Of a stretch of 64,000 nucleotides of DNA, positions 17,407 to 25,605 are shown piece by piece (positions within the stretch are counted from its first letter, which is position 1; every line of letters starts with the position of its first letter). The stretch spans positions 558,001 through 622,000 of the forward strand of contig JAAVVA010000001.1 of the NCBI GenBank assembly GCA_018449715.1, read 5' to 3'. This DNA comes from Acidobacteriaceae bacterium dw_441 (GTDB lineage Bacteria; Acidobacteriota; Terriglobia; Terriglobales; Acidobacteriaceae). The position numbers and the translations under genes are program-made. Below the pieces are notes generated by a model that saw only the letters and a program-made list of their open reading frames with translations, was not told where the DNA came from and did no database searches.

Positions 17407-18312
17407 ATGAAACGCCTGAACGCCTTCCGTCTGTTTCTTCTGCTTATGCTGTCGCTGGCGTCCCTTCCTGCGTGCTCACAGGGGAACGCGGGCCAGCGGC
17501 TCGAGGATCGCCTGACGTCGCAGGACATCAAGCTGCCCGACGGCATTACGTTGAACTACGTCGTCCAGGGAGACCCCTCCGGCCCCGTGATTGTCCTGTT
17601 GCATGGCGCGGGGGATTCGTGGCACTCCTATGACCGCGTGTATCCTCTGTTGCCCTCAAGCTATCGCGTCTATGCGATTACGCTGCGTGGGCATGGGCTT
17701 TCGGACCATCCTGCGGCGGGATTCAGCCGTGCGGACTTCGCGGGAGACATCCTTGAGTTCCTCGATCAGTTGCACCTGCAGCATGTAACTCTGGTCGGTC
17801 ATTCGCTCGGCAGCTTTGTCGCGCAGATCGTTGCGGAGAAGGACAACGGGCATCTCGACCGGCTGGTGCTGATTGGCTCCGGCCCCGGCGTGCGCAAGGC
17901 GGGCTCGTCGGAGGACGAGGTGCTCAGCCCTTTTGCGAAGCTCACGGACCCGGTTCCGTATACCTTCGCTCGTGACTTTCAGGCGAGCACGATTTACTAC
18001 CCGGTGCCTGCGTGGTTCTTCGAGACGATGGTGGGCGAGTCGATGAAGGTGCCTGCGTCCACGTGGCACGGCATCGGGGCAAGCCTTGCTACGAATAGCT
18101 CGCTCGACGACCTGAAGAAGATTCGCGTGCCTACGCTGCTCGTGTGGGGCGAGAAGGACTCGATCTTTCACCGCGAGGACCAGGAGACGCTGCTGAAGAA
18201 TATTCCTCACGTGTCGCTCAAGGCCTATCCTGAGACGGGCCACGCCCTGCACTGGGAGCGTCCGCAGAGGTTCGCCGCAGACCTGCTGGCGTTTATCAAT
18301 CAGTCGAAGTGA
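17407..18312 (+). CDS. Alpha/beta hydrolase, predicted lipoprotein
   Basis: 301 residues. The N-terminus (MKRLNAFRLFLLLMLSLA) leads to a lipobox SLPAC, so it is probably an acylated envelope protein. The fold shows LLHGAGDSWHSY (oxyanion region), nucleophile elbow GHSLGSF, an acidic residue after LLVWGEKD and the histidine in ETGHALHW. It is a serine hydrolase; the substrate is unknown, with small esters or lactones as candidates. Its 3' end overlaps the convergent GH95 gene by 13 bases. GAGGG lies six bases before ATG. Confidence 0.9.
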   Translation: MKRLNAFRLFLLLMLSLASLPACSQGNAGQRLEDRLTSQDIKLPDGITLNYVVQGDPSGPVIVLLHGAGDSWHSYDRVYPLLPSSYRVYAITLRGHGLSDHPAAGFSRADFAGDILEFLDQLHLQHVTLVGHSLGSFVAQIVAEKDNGHLDRLVLIGSGPGVRKAGSSEDEVLSPFAKLTDPVPYTFARDFQASTIYYPVPAWFFETMVGESMKVPASTWHGIGASLATNSSLDDLKKIRVPTLLVWGEKDSIFHREDQETLLKNIPHVSLKAYPETGHALHWERPQRFAADLLAFINQSK

Positions 18313-20843
18313 ACGGTGAAGGTTTCGCCCGCCTTGACCGGAAGAACCAGCTCATCGGGGCCCGTGCCGGGGATCGGCTGGGCCAAGGTCGGCGTGACGG
18401 AGCCGATCTTCTGGCCTTTGGGCGCGAGGATGTGATGCGTGAGTTCTAGGTGGGCCTTCAGGGTTGCGGTCGTGGCCTTTCCGTTCTCCCATGCAAGGTC
18501 GATCTCGAGGCCGCCGCGTGCTCGGAGTCCGCGGAAGGAGCCGGTCGGCCACGCCTTCGGCAGAGCGGGCAGAAGACGGATTACGTTGGCGGCTCCTTCG
18601 GCTCCGCGCATCTGGGCGGCTTCGGCGCTGCCTCCGCTGGCGTGCGATTGCAGAAGCATCTCGACCATGCCGGTGGGGCCTCCGCAGTTGCCGTCCATCT
18701 GGAAGGGAGAGTCCGCCGTCTTGCCGCACACGTCGAAGAGATTGCCGCGGGTTGAGTCGGCGAGAAGGCGCTGCAGGCTGGCGTAAGCCGCCTCGCCTTC
18801 GCCGAGCCGGGCCATGCAGCAGAGGGTCCATGCACGCGACCAGCCGGTGCTTCCGCCTCCGGCTGCGAGCCTGCGGTCGAGCGTGACGCGTGCGGCGCGA
18901 GCCATATCCGGCGTGCGGTGCGGCGAGATCTGGTCGTCGGGGAAGAGGGCGAAGAGGTGCGAGATGTGCCGGTGTCCTGGCTCGGCATCCTCGTAGTCCT
19001 GCTGCCACTCCTGCAGGTTGCCCGCCTTGCCGATCTGGAAGGGCGGCAGCTTGATGAGGGTCAGGCGCGCTCGGTTGTGAAGGTCGGCGTCGGCGGTCGC
19101 GTCCCAGTTGGGCGAGGCGGCCAGCACGGAGGCGGATTGCAGCAGGCGCGTCAGCACGGCGCGCACGATCTCGATGTCCATCGTGGGAGCCATGCAGAGG
19201 TTGTGCGCGGTGCCGTCGGGCAGCTTGTACTTATTTTCCGGCGAGCACGACGGGCCGGTCACCTGCCGCTGCGTTTTGGGGTCCGTCGTCAGGTAGTCGA
19301 GGAGGAAGAGAGCGTTCTCGCGCAGGTGCGGATAGCCGCGGTCGCGCAGGAAGGCGACGTTGCCGGTGTAGTCGAAGTGCTCCCACAGGTGCAGCGACAT
19401 CCACGCCGCGCCCATCGGCCACACTCCGCCGCCGAGGCCGTCGATGGGGGAGGAGTCGCCCCAGATGTCGGTGTTGTGATGGACCACGTATCCCTGCGCG
19501 TTGTAGTACTTGCGTGCGGTGACGTAGCCGGGGTTGCGCGTGCGGTCGATCAGGTCGAAGAGCGGCGTGTGCAGGTCGGAGAGTCCGGCGCGCTCCGCCA
19601 GCCAGTAGATCATCTGGATGTTGATGTTGACCGTGTACTTCGAACCCCACGGCGGATCGACCGACTCGTTCCAGATGCCTTGCAGGTTAGCCGCGAGGGT
19701 GCCGGGGCGCGAGCTTGCGATCAGCAGGTAACGCCCATACTGGAAGTAGATTCCGAGCAGTCCGGGGTCTTCCGCACCTGCCTTGATCTTCGCGATGCGC
19801 TTGTCGGTTGCGATGTTTCCGTTGGCGTCCTCGGAGGGGCCGATGGTGATGGCGGTGCGGCGGAAGTAGCGCTGATGATCGACGATGTGGCGGGCGCGAA
19901 GTTCGGCATAAGGGCGCGAGGCGGCGGCGAGGATGTTTCTTACAACGGCCTGTCGCATCAGCGCCTCTCCCGCCGGGTAGCGGTAGCTGGTCGCGCAGTC
20001 GAGAAACAGCGTGACGGCGGTGGCGTTGGAGACGGTGAGTGCGTTGTCCTTCGTTGCGGTGGTACCGTCGGTCGAAACCGCCAGAAGCTCGGAGTAGTAC
20101 TGCACGCCGACCTGCCGCTCCTTATCGGGAAGACCGGGATTGTCGTTGACCGGCAGCGCCTCGCCATAGAGCGTGAGCCGGTTCTGCGCTGTGGCGGCGG
20201 TGGTGAAGTTGGCCGGGCGGTCCAGCGTGGCCGTGAAGCTGATCTTGCCGATGCGGTCGGCGGTCAGGCGAACGACGATCACCTGGTCAGGGGCGGAGCT
20301 GAAGACCTCGCGCCGGTACTGCACGCCGTCGCGGGTGAAGGTGGTCGTCGCGATGGCGGTGTCGAGGTTCAGCTCCAGACGGTAGTCCGAGATGTTCTCC
20401 ATCGAACCGAAGTCGAGGTGCAGGTCGCCCAGCGTCTGGTAGCAGGGAAAGCGTTGCGGGACGGAGAGGAAGCCGTCAGGAACTAATGCCTCGGCTTCTG
20501 CCACCTTGCCTGCGAAGAGCAGGTCGCGCATCTGCTGAAAGGTTTCGGCCGCCTTGGGGTTGTTGCGGTCACGGGGCTCGCCGTCCCAGATGGACTCCTC
20601 GTTGAGCTGGATGCGCTCCTTCGCGGGCTGGCCGAAGACGCAGGCTCCGAGCCTGCCGTTGCCGACGGGAAGGGAATCGGGCCAGGCGGAGGCGGGCTGG
20701 TCGAAGAAAAGTTTGTAGGGGGTCGGATCGTCCGGAGGGATCGCGTCCTGCCATGAGAGAGCCAGAGCTTTTCGCTGCGAGATCGCTGCGGCCGCGGCAG
20801 CAGAGGTAGCAAGAAAGCGGCGGCGCGTCGGTCGATTCAACAT
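18300..20843 (-). CDS. GH95 family alpha-L-fucosidase-like glycoside hydrolase, Tat-exported
   Basis: 847 residues from ATG 20843. The signal (MLNRPTRRRFLATSAAAAAA) is of twin-arginine type. The mature part begins with the N-terminal beta-sandwich (LPVGNGRLGACVFG, EESIWDGEPRDRN), then the (alpha/alpha)6 barrel. Family catalytic residues are visible: two Asn in NINIQMIYW (about residues 405-413), Glu in SPENK (about 535) and the general-base Asp in FQMDGNCGG (about 716). GH95 enzymes cleave alpha-1,2-L-fucosyl or alpha-L-galactosyl links in glycans such as xyloglucan. No carbohydrate transporter lies beside it. Confidence 0.93.
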   Translation of the reverse strand: MLNRPTRRRFLATSAAAAAAISQRKALALSWQDAIPPDDPTPYKLFFDQPASAWPDSLPVGNGRLGACVFGQPAKERIQLNEESIWDGEPRDRNNPKAAETFQQMRDLLFAGKVAEAEALVPDGFLSVPQRFPCYQTLGDLHLDFGSMENISDYRLELNLDTAIATTTFTRDGVQYRREVFSSAPDQVIVVRLTADRIGKISFTATLDRPANFTTAATAQNRLTLYGEALPVNDNPGLPDKERQVGVQYYSELLAVSTDGTTATKDNALTVSNATAVTLFLDCATSYRYPAGEALMRQAVVRNILAAASRPYAELRARHIVDHQRYFRRTAITIGPSEDANGNIATDKRIAKIKAGAEDPGLLGIYFQYGRYLLIASSRPGTLAANLQGIWNESVDPPWGSKYTVNINIQMIYWLAERAGLSDLHTPLFDLIDRTRNPGYVTARKYYNAQGYVVHHNTDIWGDSSPIDGLGGGVWPMGAAWMSLHLWEHFDYTGNVAFLRDRGYPHLRENALFLLDYLTTDPKTQRQVTGPSCSPENKYKLPDGTAHNLCMAPTMDIEIVRAVLTRLLQSASVLAASPNWDATADADLHNRARLTLIKLPPFQIGKAGNLQEWQQDYEDAEPGHRHISHLFALFPDDQISPHRTPDMARAARVTLDRRLAAGGGSTGWSRAWTLCCMARLGEGEAAYASLQRLLADSTRGNLFDVCGKTADSPFQMDGNCGGPTGMVEMLLQSHASGGSAEAAQMRGAEGAANVIRLLPALPKAWPTGSFRGLRARGGLEIDLAWENGKATTATLKAHLELTHHILAPKGQKIGSVTPTLAQPIPGTGPDELVLPVKAGETFTVHFD

Positions 20844-21043
20844 GAAAATCAGCTCCATCGCTGGGAGACCGTGGATCGAACCCGGTCTCATGTTCTTTCT
20901 CTCGGCAGAGAGCCGTTCAGAGGTGCAGTTGCGTCAGGCGCGTCTTCGTACTGCGATCCTTCGAGTCTTTGTGCTGCGACTATTTTAGATGCGCGTGAAG
21001 GCGTACGAGGAGGTAGCTTCGCGCAGGAAGTCGTTTTCCTCAA

Positions 21044-21496
21044 TTACTTTGCGAAGAGTTGCCCGAGGTCGGCGAAGGCTTTGAACTCGAGGGCGTTTCC
21101 TGCCGGATCGAGAAAAAACATCGTAGCCTGCTCGCCGACCTCTCCCTTGAAGCGGACATAAGGTTCAATGACGAAGCGGGTTCCGGCTGCGCGCAGTCGC
21201 TCGGCCAGGGCCTCCCAGTCCTCCATCGAGAGCACGACGCCGAAGTGAGGCACGGGAACATCGTGTCCGTCGACGGGATTGCGGTGCTGCTTCTCTTTGT
21301 CGTTGGAGGGTTTCAGGTGCGCGACGATCTGGTGTCCGAAGAGATCGAAGTCGATCCATTGCTCGGAGCTTCGCCCTTCGGGGCAGCCAAGAAGACCGCC
21401 GTAGAAGGCTCGCGCTGCATCCAGGTCGTCTACCGGAAATGCGATGTGAAAGGGAGTGAGTGCCAACTTGAGGTCGTCTCCTTTGCGATCCATCAT
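21044..21496 (-). CDS. VOC (glyoxalase/dioxygenase) superfamily protein
   Basis: 150 residues (a second ATG at 21493 gives 149). Starts [20 protein letters not shown]; the repeat [19 protein letters not shown] and later [18 protein letters not shown] and [15 protein letters not shown] are the paired beta-alpha-beta-beta-beta units of the vicinal-oxygen-chelate fold. The metal-ligand positions (His in FHIAF, His in PHFGVV, Glu in LEFK) are kept, so it is probably a metalloenzyme such as a small dioxygenase or lyase. Substrate unknown. Same strand as the histidine kinase downstream of the next cluster, 27 bases from its stop. Confidence 0.88.
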   Translation of the reverse strand: MMDRKGDDLKLALTPFHIAFPVDDLDAARAFYGGLLGCPEGRSSEQWIDFDLFGHQIVAHLKPSNDKEKQHRNPVDGHDVPVPHFGVVLSMEDWEALAERLRAAGTRFVIEPYVRFKGEVGEQATMFFLDPAGNALEFKAFADLGQLFAK

Positions 21497-21522
21497 AGAC
21501 GACGCAAAGGGGAACCCTGACT

Positions 21523-22980
21523 TCAGGCGTGCTGCTGCTGTGCCGGAATCCGTACCGTGAACTGTGTCTCGCCGGGGACGGAGGTGAAGCGGATGGTGCC
21601 GCCGAACTGGTCCACGATGCGATGCACGATGCCGAGTCCCAGTCCCGTGCCGACTCCCACAGGCTTGGTTGTAAAGAAGGTGTCGAAAATGTGCGACTGG
21701 CTTTCGAGAGGAATGCCGCTGCCGTTGTCGGCGATGCGGATGCAGAGATCGGTGTGCCCGTCCTCGGGCGATTTCTCTGCCCAGGTCTTCACGCTGATCT
21801 TGCCGTGAGGCCCGACCGCGTCGATGGAGTTGTCCAGCAGGTTCGTCCAGATCTGGTTGAGTCCCATGCACTCGCACTGCAACGAGGGAAGGTCCGAGGA
21901 GAAGTCCTTTTCGACCGTGATCTCCTTCTCGCGCATCTTGTGGCTCAGGATGACGAGGGTGGCGTGGATGCTGCTGTTGACGTCGATGGCCTGCTTAAGG
22001 CCTTTGCCCTCGTAGGCGTACGACTTGACCGCGACCACGAGGTCCGAGACGCGGCCGATGCTCTCCTCGATGGTCTCGACCAACTGCATGCTCGAGGCCA
22101 GCGCCTCGATCCAGTTGAGGGCGTCGGAGAAGGTCGATCCGGGGAACTCCGCGCGAGCGCACTCCAGGTCGCGCGACTTCAGACCGACCGAGACCAGCGT
22201 GGGAGCCATCTTCCAGGCATTCTCGATGTCGGCCCCTTCCATCCACTCGGCCAAATTCTCTTCCGCGTCGCTCTGTTCGAGCGAGCTCATCACGACCGAC
22301 TGCTTCGAGAGCGTGTAGTCCTGTAGGTCGTGAAGGCACTGTTTCTGCTCATGGCTCAGATCGATTTTGCTGAACTTCGAGGAAAGCTCGTGCATTCGGA
22401 TCAGGTTGGAGCGAAGCTGTGAGGCGGCCCGTTTGGCGGCGGTTCCGGGGTTGTTCAGCTCATGCATCAGGCCCGCGGCCAGAGTTCCCAGCGAGGCCAT
22501 CTTCTCCTGCTGTACGGTCGTGCTTTGCAGCTTCTGAAGACGCTTTGCCATGTTCGCGAGAATCGCCTTGCGAACATTGGGGCAGGTCGTCATCAGGTTC
22601 CAGAAGCCCTCTTCGCTGATCTGCACCAGATGGCAGGGAACCTCGGCCTTCAAGGTAGCCGCGTTGGGAATGTTAGCCAGAAGAGGAAGCTCGCCGAAGG
22701 CATTGCCGCTGGGAATGGAGACCATCTCCACCTCGCGACCGTCGGCGGTAACCTGTACGACGACGACGCTGCCCTCCAGAAGCACCCAGAAGTGATGCGC
22801 TATTTCTCCCTGGCGGCAAAGAACATCTCCCTTGTCGAGCCGGATCTCTTCCACGCCGGTCAGGCAGCGCAACTCTTCGTCCTTGAGGGAGGAAAAAAGA
22901 GGGGTTGCTCTCAGTTGCGAAAAGAGAGCGTCGCTGATCGTTTCAGTGACCGGATGTTCGAGTTGGGCGTGTTGGCTCAT
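21523..22980 (-). CDS. Cyclic-nucleotide-domain histidine kinase
   Basis: 485 residues. An N-terminal Crp-type cyclic-nucleotide-binding domain (about 26-150; [39 protein letters not shown]) is followed by a dimerisation region with His173 in [15 protein letters not shown] and an ATPase domain ([26 protein letters not shown]). No membrane helices, so it is cytoplasmic. The phosphate-binding FGELPLL segment lacks the Arg-Ser/Ala pair of true cAMP sites, so the ligand is uncertain. Only 18 bases separate it from the upstream receiver-reductase fusion, which is likely its operon mate and phosphorylation target. Confidence 0.94.
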   Translation of the reverse strand: MSQHAQLEHPVTETISDALFSQLRATPLFSSLKDEELRCLTGVEEIRLDKGDVLCRQGEIAHHFWVLLEGSVVVVQVTADGREVEMVSIPSGNAFGELPLLANIPNAATLKAEVPCHLVQISEEGFWNLMTTCPNVRKAILANMAKRLQKLQSTTVQQEKMASLGTLAAGLMHELNNPGTAAKRAASQLRSNLIRMHELSSKFSKIDLSHEQKQCLHDLQDYTLSKQSVVMSSLEQSDAEENLAEWMEGADIENAWKMAPTLVSVGLKSRDLECARAEFPGSTFSDALNWIEALASSMQLVETIEESIGRVSDLVVAVKSYAYEGKGLKQAIDVNSSIHATLVILSHKMREKEITVEKDFSSDLPSLQCECMGLNQIWTNLLDNSIDAVGPHGKISVKTWAEKSPEDGHTDLCIRIADNGSGIPLESQSHIFDTFFTTKPVGVGTGLGLGIVHRIVDQFGGTIRFTSVPGETQFTVRIPAQQQHA

Positions 22981-22998
22981 GGGAGTGGAGTAAACCTT

Positions 22999-24645
22999 TC
23001 AAAGAGTGGCAAGGTACTGATGGACAAACTGAATGGCAATCGAGCCTTCGCCGACGGCTGAGGCGCAGCGTTTGACGGAGTTGAAACGGACGTCTCCGGC
23101 GACGAAGATGCCCGGCACGCTGGTCTCCAGCAGGTAGGGCTCGCGGTCGAGCTTCCAGCTTCCGGCGGACTTCGTCTTCAGGTCCGGTCCGGCGAGGATG
23201 AAGCCCTTCGGGTCGCAGGCGACCTCCTTCGGAAGCCAGTCGGTCTTGGGAGCGGCTCCGATGAAGATGAACAGCGAACTGGCGGGGCGATCCTCGACTC
23301 CGTTCGGCGTCTTCAGCGTCAGGCCTTCGAGATGGCTGTTGCCCAACATCGCGGCGACCTCGGTCTTCGTCTCGAGCACGATGTTCGGGGTCGATTCAAT
23401 CTGGTCGATCAGGTACTTCGACATGCTTGCCGTCAGGGACTCACCACGGATGAGCATGTGCACCTGCTTTGCATAGCGGGAGAAGTGCATCGCCGCCTGC
23501 CCTGCGGAGTTCGCTCCTCCGACGATGTGGACGACCTCGTTCGAGCAGCCCATCGCCTCGGTCAGGGCGGCGCCGTAGTAAACACCGGCTCCGGTAAATT
23601 TGCTGGAGCCGGGAACGTCGAGCATGCAGTAGTCCACGCCGGTCGCGATCAGGCAGACGTGACAGGTGACCTCCTGCCCATCGTTCATCACGACGATGTG
23701 GTAGTTGTTCTCCGAGCGGATACAGGCCACGCGTTGCAGCAGGAACTCGGCTCCGAGGCGTGTGGCCTGAAGGAAGGCGCGCTTGGCCAGCTCTTCGCCG
23801 CTGAGGCCGGAGGGGAAACCGAGGTAATTTTCGATCTTCGAGCTGGAACCGGCCTGTCCGCCGGGAGCGTTCGGTTCGACGATCAGGGTGCGAAGCCCCT
23901 CGGAGGCTCCGTAGACCCCTGCTGCGAGGCCCGCGGGACCTGCCCCGACCACCACGATGTCGTAGAACTTCTGCTGCGCCTGGGTGGGCATGCCCAGCTT
24001 GGTGGCCAGATCGGTCGAGGTCGGCTGCACCAAGGCGGTTCCGTCTCCGAAGAGAACGACAGGGAGCTTGGCATCGTCCGCGCCCTTCTCCTTGAGGAGC
24101 GTCAGGGCCTCGGGGTTCTGCTCCGGGTTCATCCAGATGTAAGGGATACGGTTGCGCGAGAGAAAGTCGCGCACGGCGTGGTCCTTGGCCGACCACCGCA
24201 TTCCAACCACGCGGATTCCCTCGAAAGGAGGCTTGTAGCCCTGCTTCCAGGCTTCGAGGAGGTCGTCGAGCACGGGGTACAGCTTCTCTTCCGGGGGGTC
24301 CCAGGGCTTGTTGAGGTAGTAGTGGATCTTCGCCGAGTTGATGGCGCGGATAGCAGCTTCAGTGTCGGCGTAGGCGGTCAGGAGCACGCGCTTGGCGTCA
24401 GGGTAGATGCAGAGGGCCTGCTGGAGAAAGTCGACGCCGGTCATTCCGGGCATGCGCTGGTCCGAGAGGAAGAGGGCGACGGTGTCGTTGCGTTCCTTCA
24501 ACTGGCGGCAGATGTCGAGGGCTGCTCCACCCGAGGCCGCCCGGACGATACGGTAGTCCTGTCCGTAGTGGTGGCGCAGATCCTGCACCACAGCCTCCAG
24601 AACGCTGGTGTCATCGTCGATGGCGAGCAAAATAGGCTTCGGCAT
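22999..24645 (-). CDS. Fused response regulator/thioredoxin reductase-like flavoprotein
   Basis: 548 residues from ATG 24645 (AAGGG upstream). Domains in order: receiver (1-125; DDD at 10-12, Asp62 in FLSDQRMPG, Lys113 in LNKPW); a glutaredoxin-like segment (about 144-218) lacking CxxC; and a thioredoxin-reductase-type FAD/NADPH module with GAGPAGLAAG (234-243), GGANSAGQAA (376-385) and the C-terminal FAD motif GIFVAGDVR. The redox-active CxxC expected near 352-361 is replaced by GAGVYYGAAL, so it cannot work as a normal thioredoxin reductase. It is presumably a flavin-based electron donor or sensor switched by phosphorylation. The clean cotranscription with the histidine kinase supports that. 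Confidence 0.93.
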   Translation of the reverse strand: MPKPILLAIDDDTSVLEAVVQDLRHHYGQDYRIVRAASGGAALDICRQLKERNDTVALFLSDQRMPGMTGVDFLQQALCIYPDAKRVLLTAYADTEAAIRAINSAKIHYYLNKPWDPPEEKLYPVLDDLLEAWKQGYKPPFEGIRVVGMRWSAKDHAVRDFLSRNRIPYIWMNPEQNPEALTLLKEKGADDAKLPVVLFGDGTALVQPTSTDLATKLGMPTQAQQKFYDIVVVGAGPAGLAAGVYGASEGLRTLIVEPNAPGGQAGSSSKIENYLGFPSGLSGEELAKRAFLQATRLGAEFLLQRVACIRSENNYHIVVMNDGQEVTCHVCLIATGVDYCMLDVPGSSKFTGAGVYYGAALTEAMGCSNEVVHIVGGANSAGQAAMHFSRYAKQVHMLIRGESLTASMSKYLIDQIESTPNIVLETKTEVAAMLGNSHLEGLTLKTPNGVEDRPASSLFIFIGAAPKTDWLPKEVACDPKGFILAGPDLKTKSAGSWKLDREPYLLETSVPGIFVAGDVRFNSVKRCASAVGEGSIAIQFVHQYLATL

Positions 24646-24717
24646 ACCCTTGTTATACTTCGCGAACGGTGCTCCTGCGTACACCGCACCTGTGATTTGA
24701 TTAAATACGGCTCGCGG

Positions 24718-24778
24718 AAGATTCAAAAACAGGGATTCCACTTCAGGAATCTGAATCTTAAAGTAAAAGGTAGATTCT
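24718..24778. promoter_or_regulatory. Cluster of GATTC inverted repeats in a divergent promoter region
   Basis: Between the flavoprotein gene (-) and the LuxR-type gene (+) lie AAGATTC (24718-24724), GATTCC (24734-24739), GGAATC (24746-24751), GAATCTT (24753-24759) and a further TAGATTCTA near 24771-24779. GATTCC/GGAATC form an inverted repeat with a 6-base spacer, and AAGATTC/GAATCTT form a second, slightly offset one. The arrangement resembles multiple operator half-sites. A natural candidate binder is the LuxR-type product encoded next door. Confidence 0.45.
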
Positions 24779-24902
24779 AAGGAGATAGCCTCCGGGAGGC
24801 GGCAGGAAAGACTTGTCCGAATTGAAGACACAGCGGTTAGACAAGGCGGAGATCGCCGATGAGAAGAATGCGGGCGGGACGACTTCGCCCTCGGAGAGAT
24901 CT

Positions 24903-25559
24903 ATGAACCGCATTATTCTCGCTGACAACCAGGCTATCTTCCGTGCCGGCGCGGCGCGGATTCTGGCGCTGGAAGAGGACATGCGCATTGTGGCCCAGTG
25001 CGAAGATCAGGCGAAGCTGATGAGCGCCGTGGAGAGCCTGCGTGGCTCGGTCCTGCTGGTGGCCTCCAGCCTCCACCCTGAGATCCCCGCCCTCGTCGAA
25101 CGGGCTCATTCGATGAGCAGCCGGGTGGTCCTGATCGCCGAGAATAACGAGCAGGTTCCTGAGGAGACACTTCGTTTGCTCGATGGCATGGTGTGCCGCA
25201 ACATCAACGGCACGGACCTGGCCGACTGCATCCGGCGCGTGACGCGAGGCCAGCGCTACCTGCAACGGGCGAATGTCACGGCGATTCATGCAAGCGACAG
25301 CGTGGGAACGCGTGTGCGCGACCGTCTGACCCCGAAGGAGATGCAGATCATCGCCCTGATCGTGCAGGGGTGCAAGAACAAGGAGATTGCCCTGCAGCTC
25401 GGAACCAAGGAACAGGTGATCAAGAACTATCTGCGCGGAATCTACGACAAGACCGGGGTCTCCGACCGGCTGGAGCTGGCGCTGTTCACGATTCATCACC
25501 GCGTGCTGGCTGAGGCCGCTGCGCAGGCCGGAAATCTGATCGAAATGAAGAGCGCGTAA
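24903..25559 (+). CDS. LuxR/NarL-type regulator with degenerate receiver
   Basis: 218 residues from ATG 24903, which has GGAG six bases upstream and begins the receiver fold (MNRIILADNQAIFRAGAARIL). A TTG at 24813 would add 30 unstructured residues. The receiver lacks the phosphoacceptor: at the end of beta-3 the sequence is VLLVASSLHPEI instead of xxxLDxxMP, and the acidic pair is DN. The C-terminal LuxR HTH is complete (RLTPKEMQIIALIVQGCKNK, then QVIKNYLRGIYDKTGVSDR). Divergent from the flavoprotein/kinase operon, so a shared regulon is likely. It probably acts phosphorylation-independently. Confidence 0.9.
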   Translation: MNRIILADNQAIFRAGAARILALEEDMRIVAQCEDQAKLMSAVESLRGSVLLVASSLHPEIPALVERAHSMSSRVVLIAENNEQVPEETLRLLDGMVCRNINGTDLADCIRRVTRGQRYLQRANVTAIHASDSVGTRVRDRLTPKEMQIIALIVQGCKNKEIALQLGTKEQVIKNYLRGIYDKTGVSDRLELALFTIHHRVLAEAAAQAGNLIEMKSA

Positions 25560-25587
25560 GGAGATCGTCCTTACGCGCTTTGTTTTT
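25551..25587. terminator. Terminator overlapping a stop codon
   Basis: A perfect 12-bp stem, AGCGCGTAAGGA (25551-25562) and complement at 25568-25579, with loop GATCG and a T-rich tail (TTTGTTTTT). The stem contains the TAA of the LuxR-type gene. It may also serve the convergent dehydrogenase gene. Confidence 0.88.
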
Positions 25588-25605
25588 CTGAGCTGGTTTC
25601 CTGTT

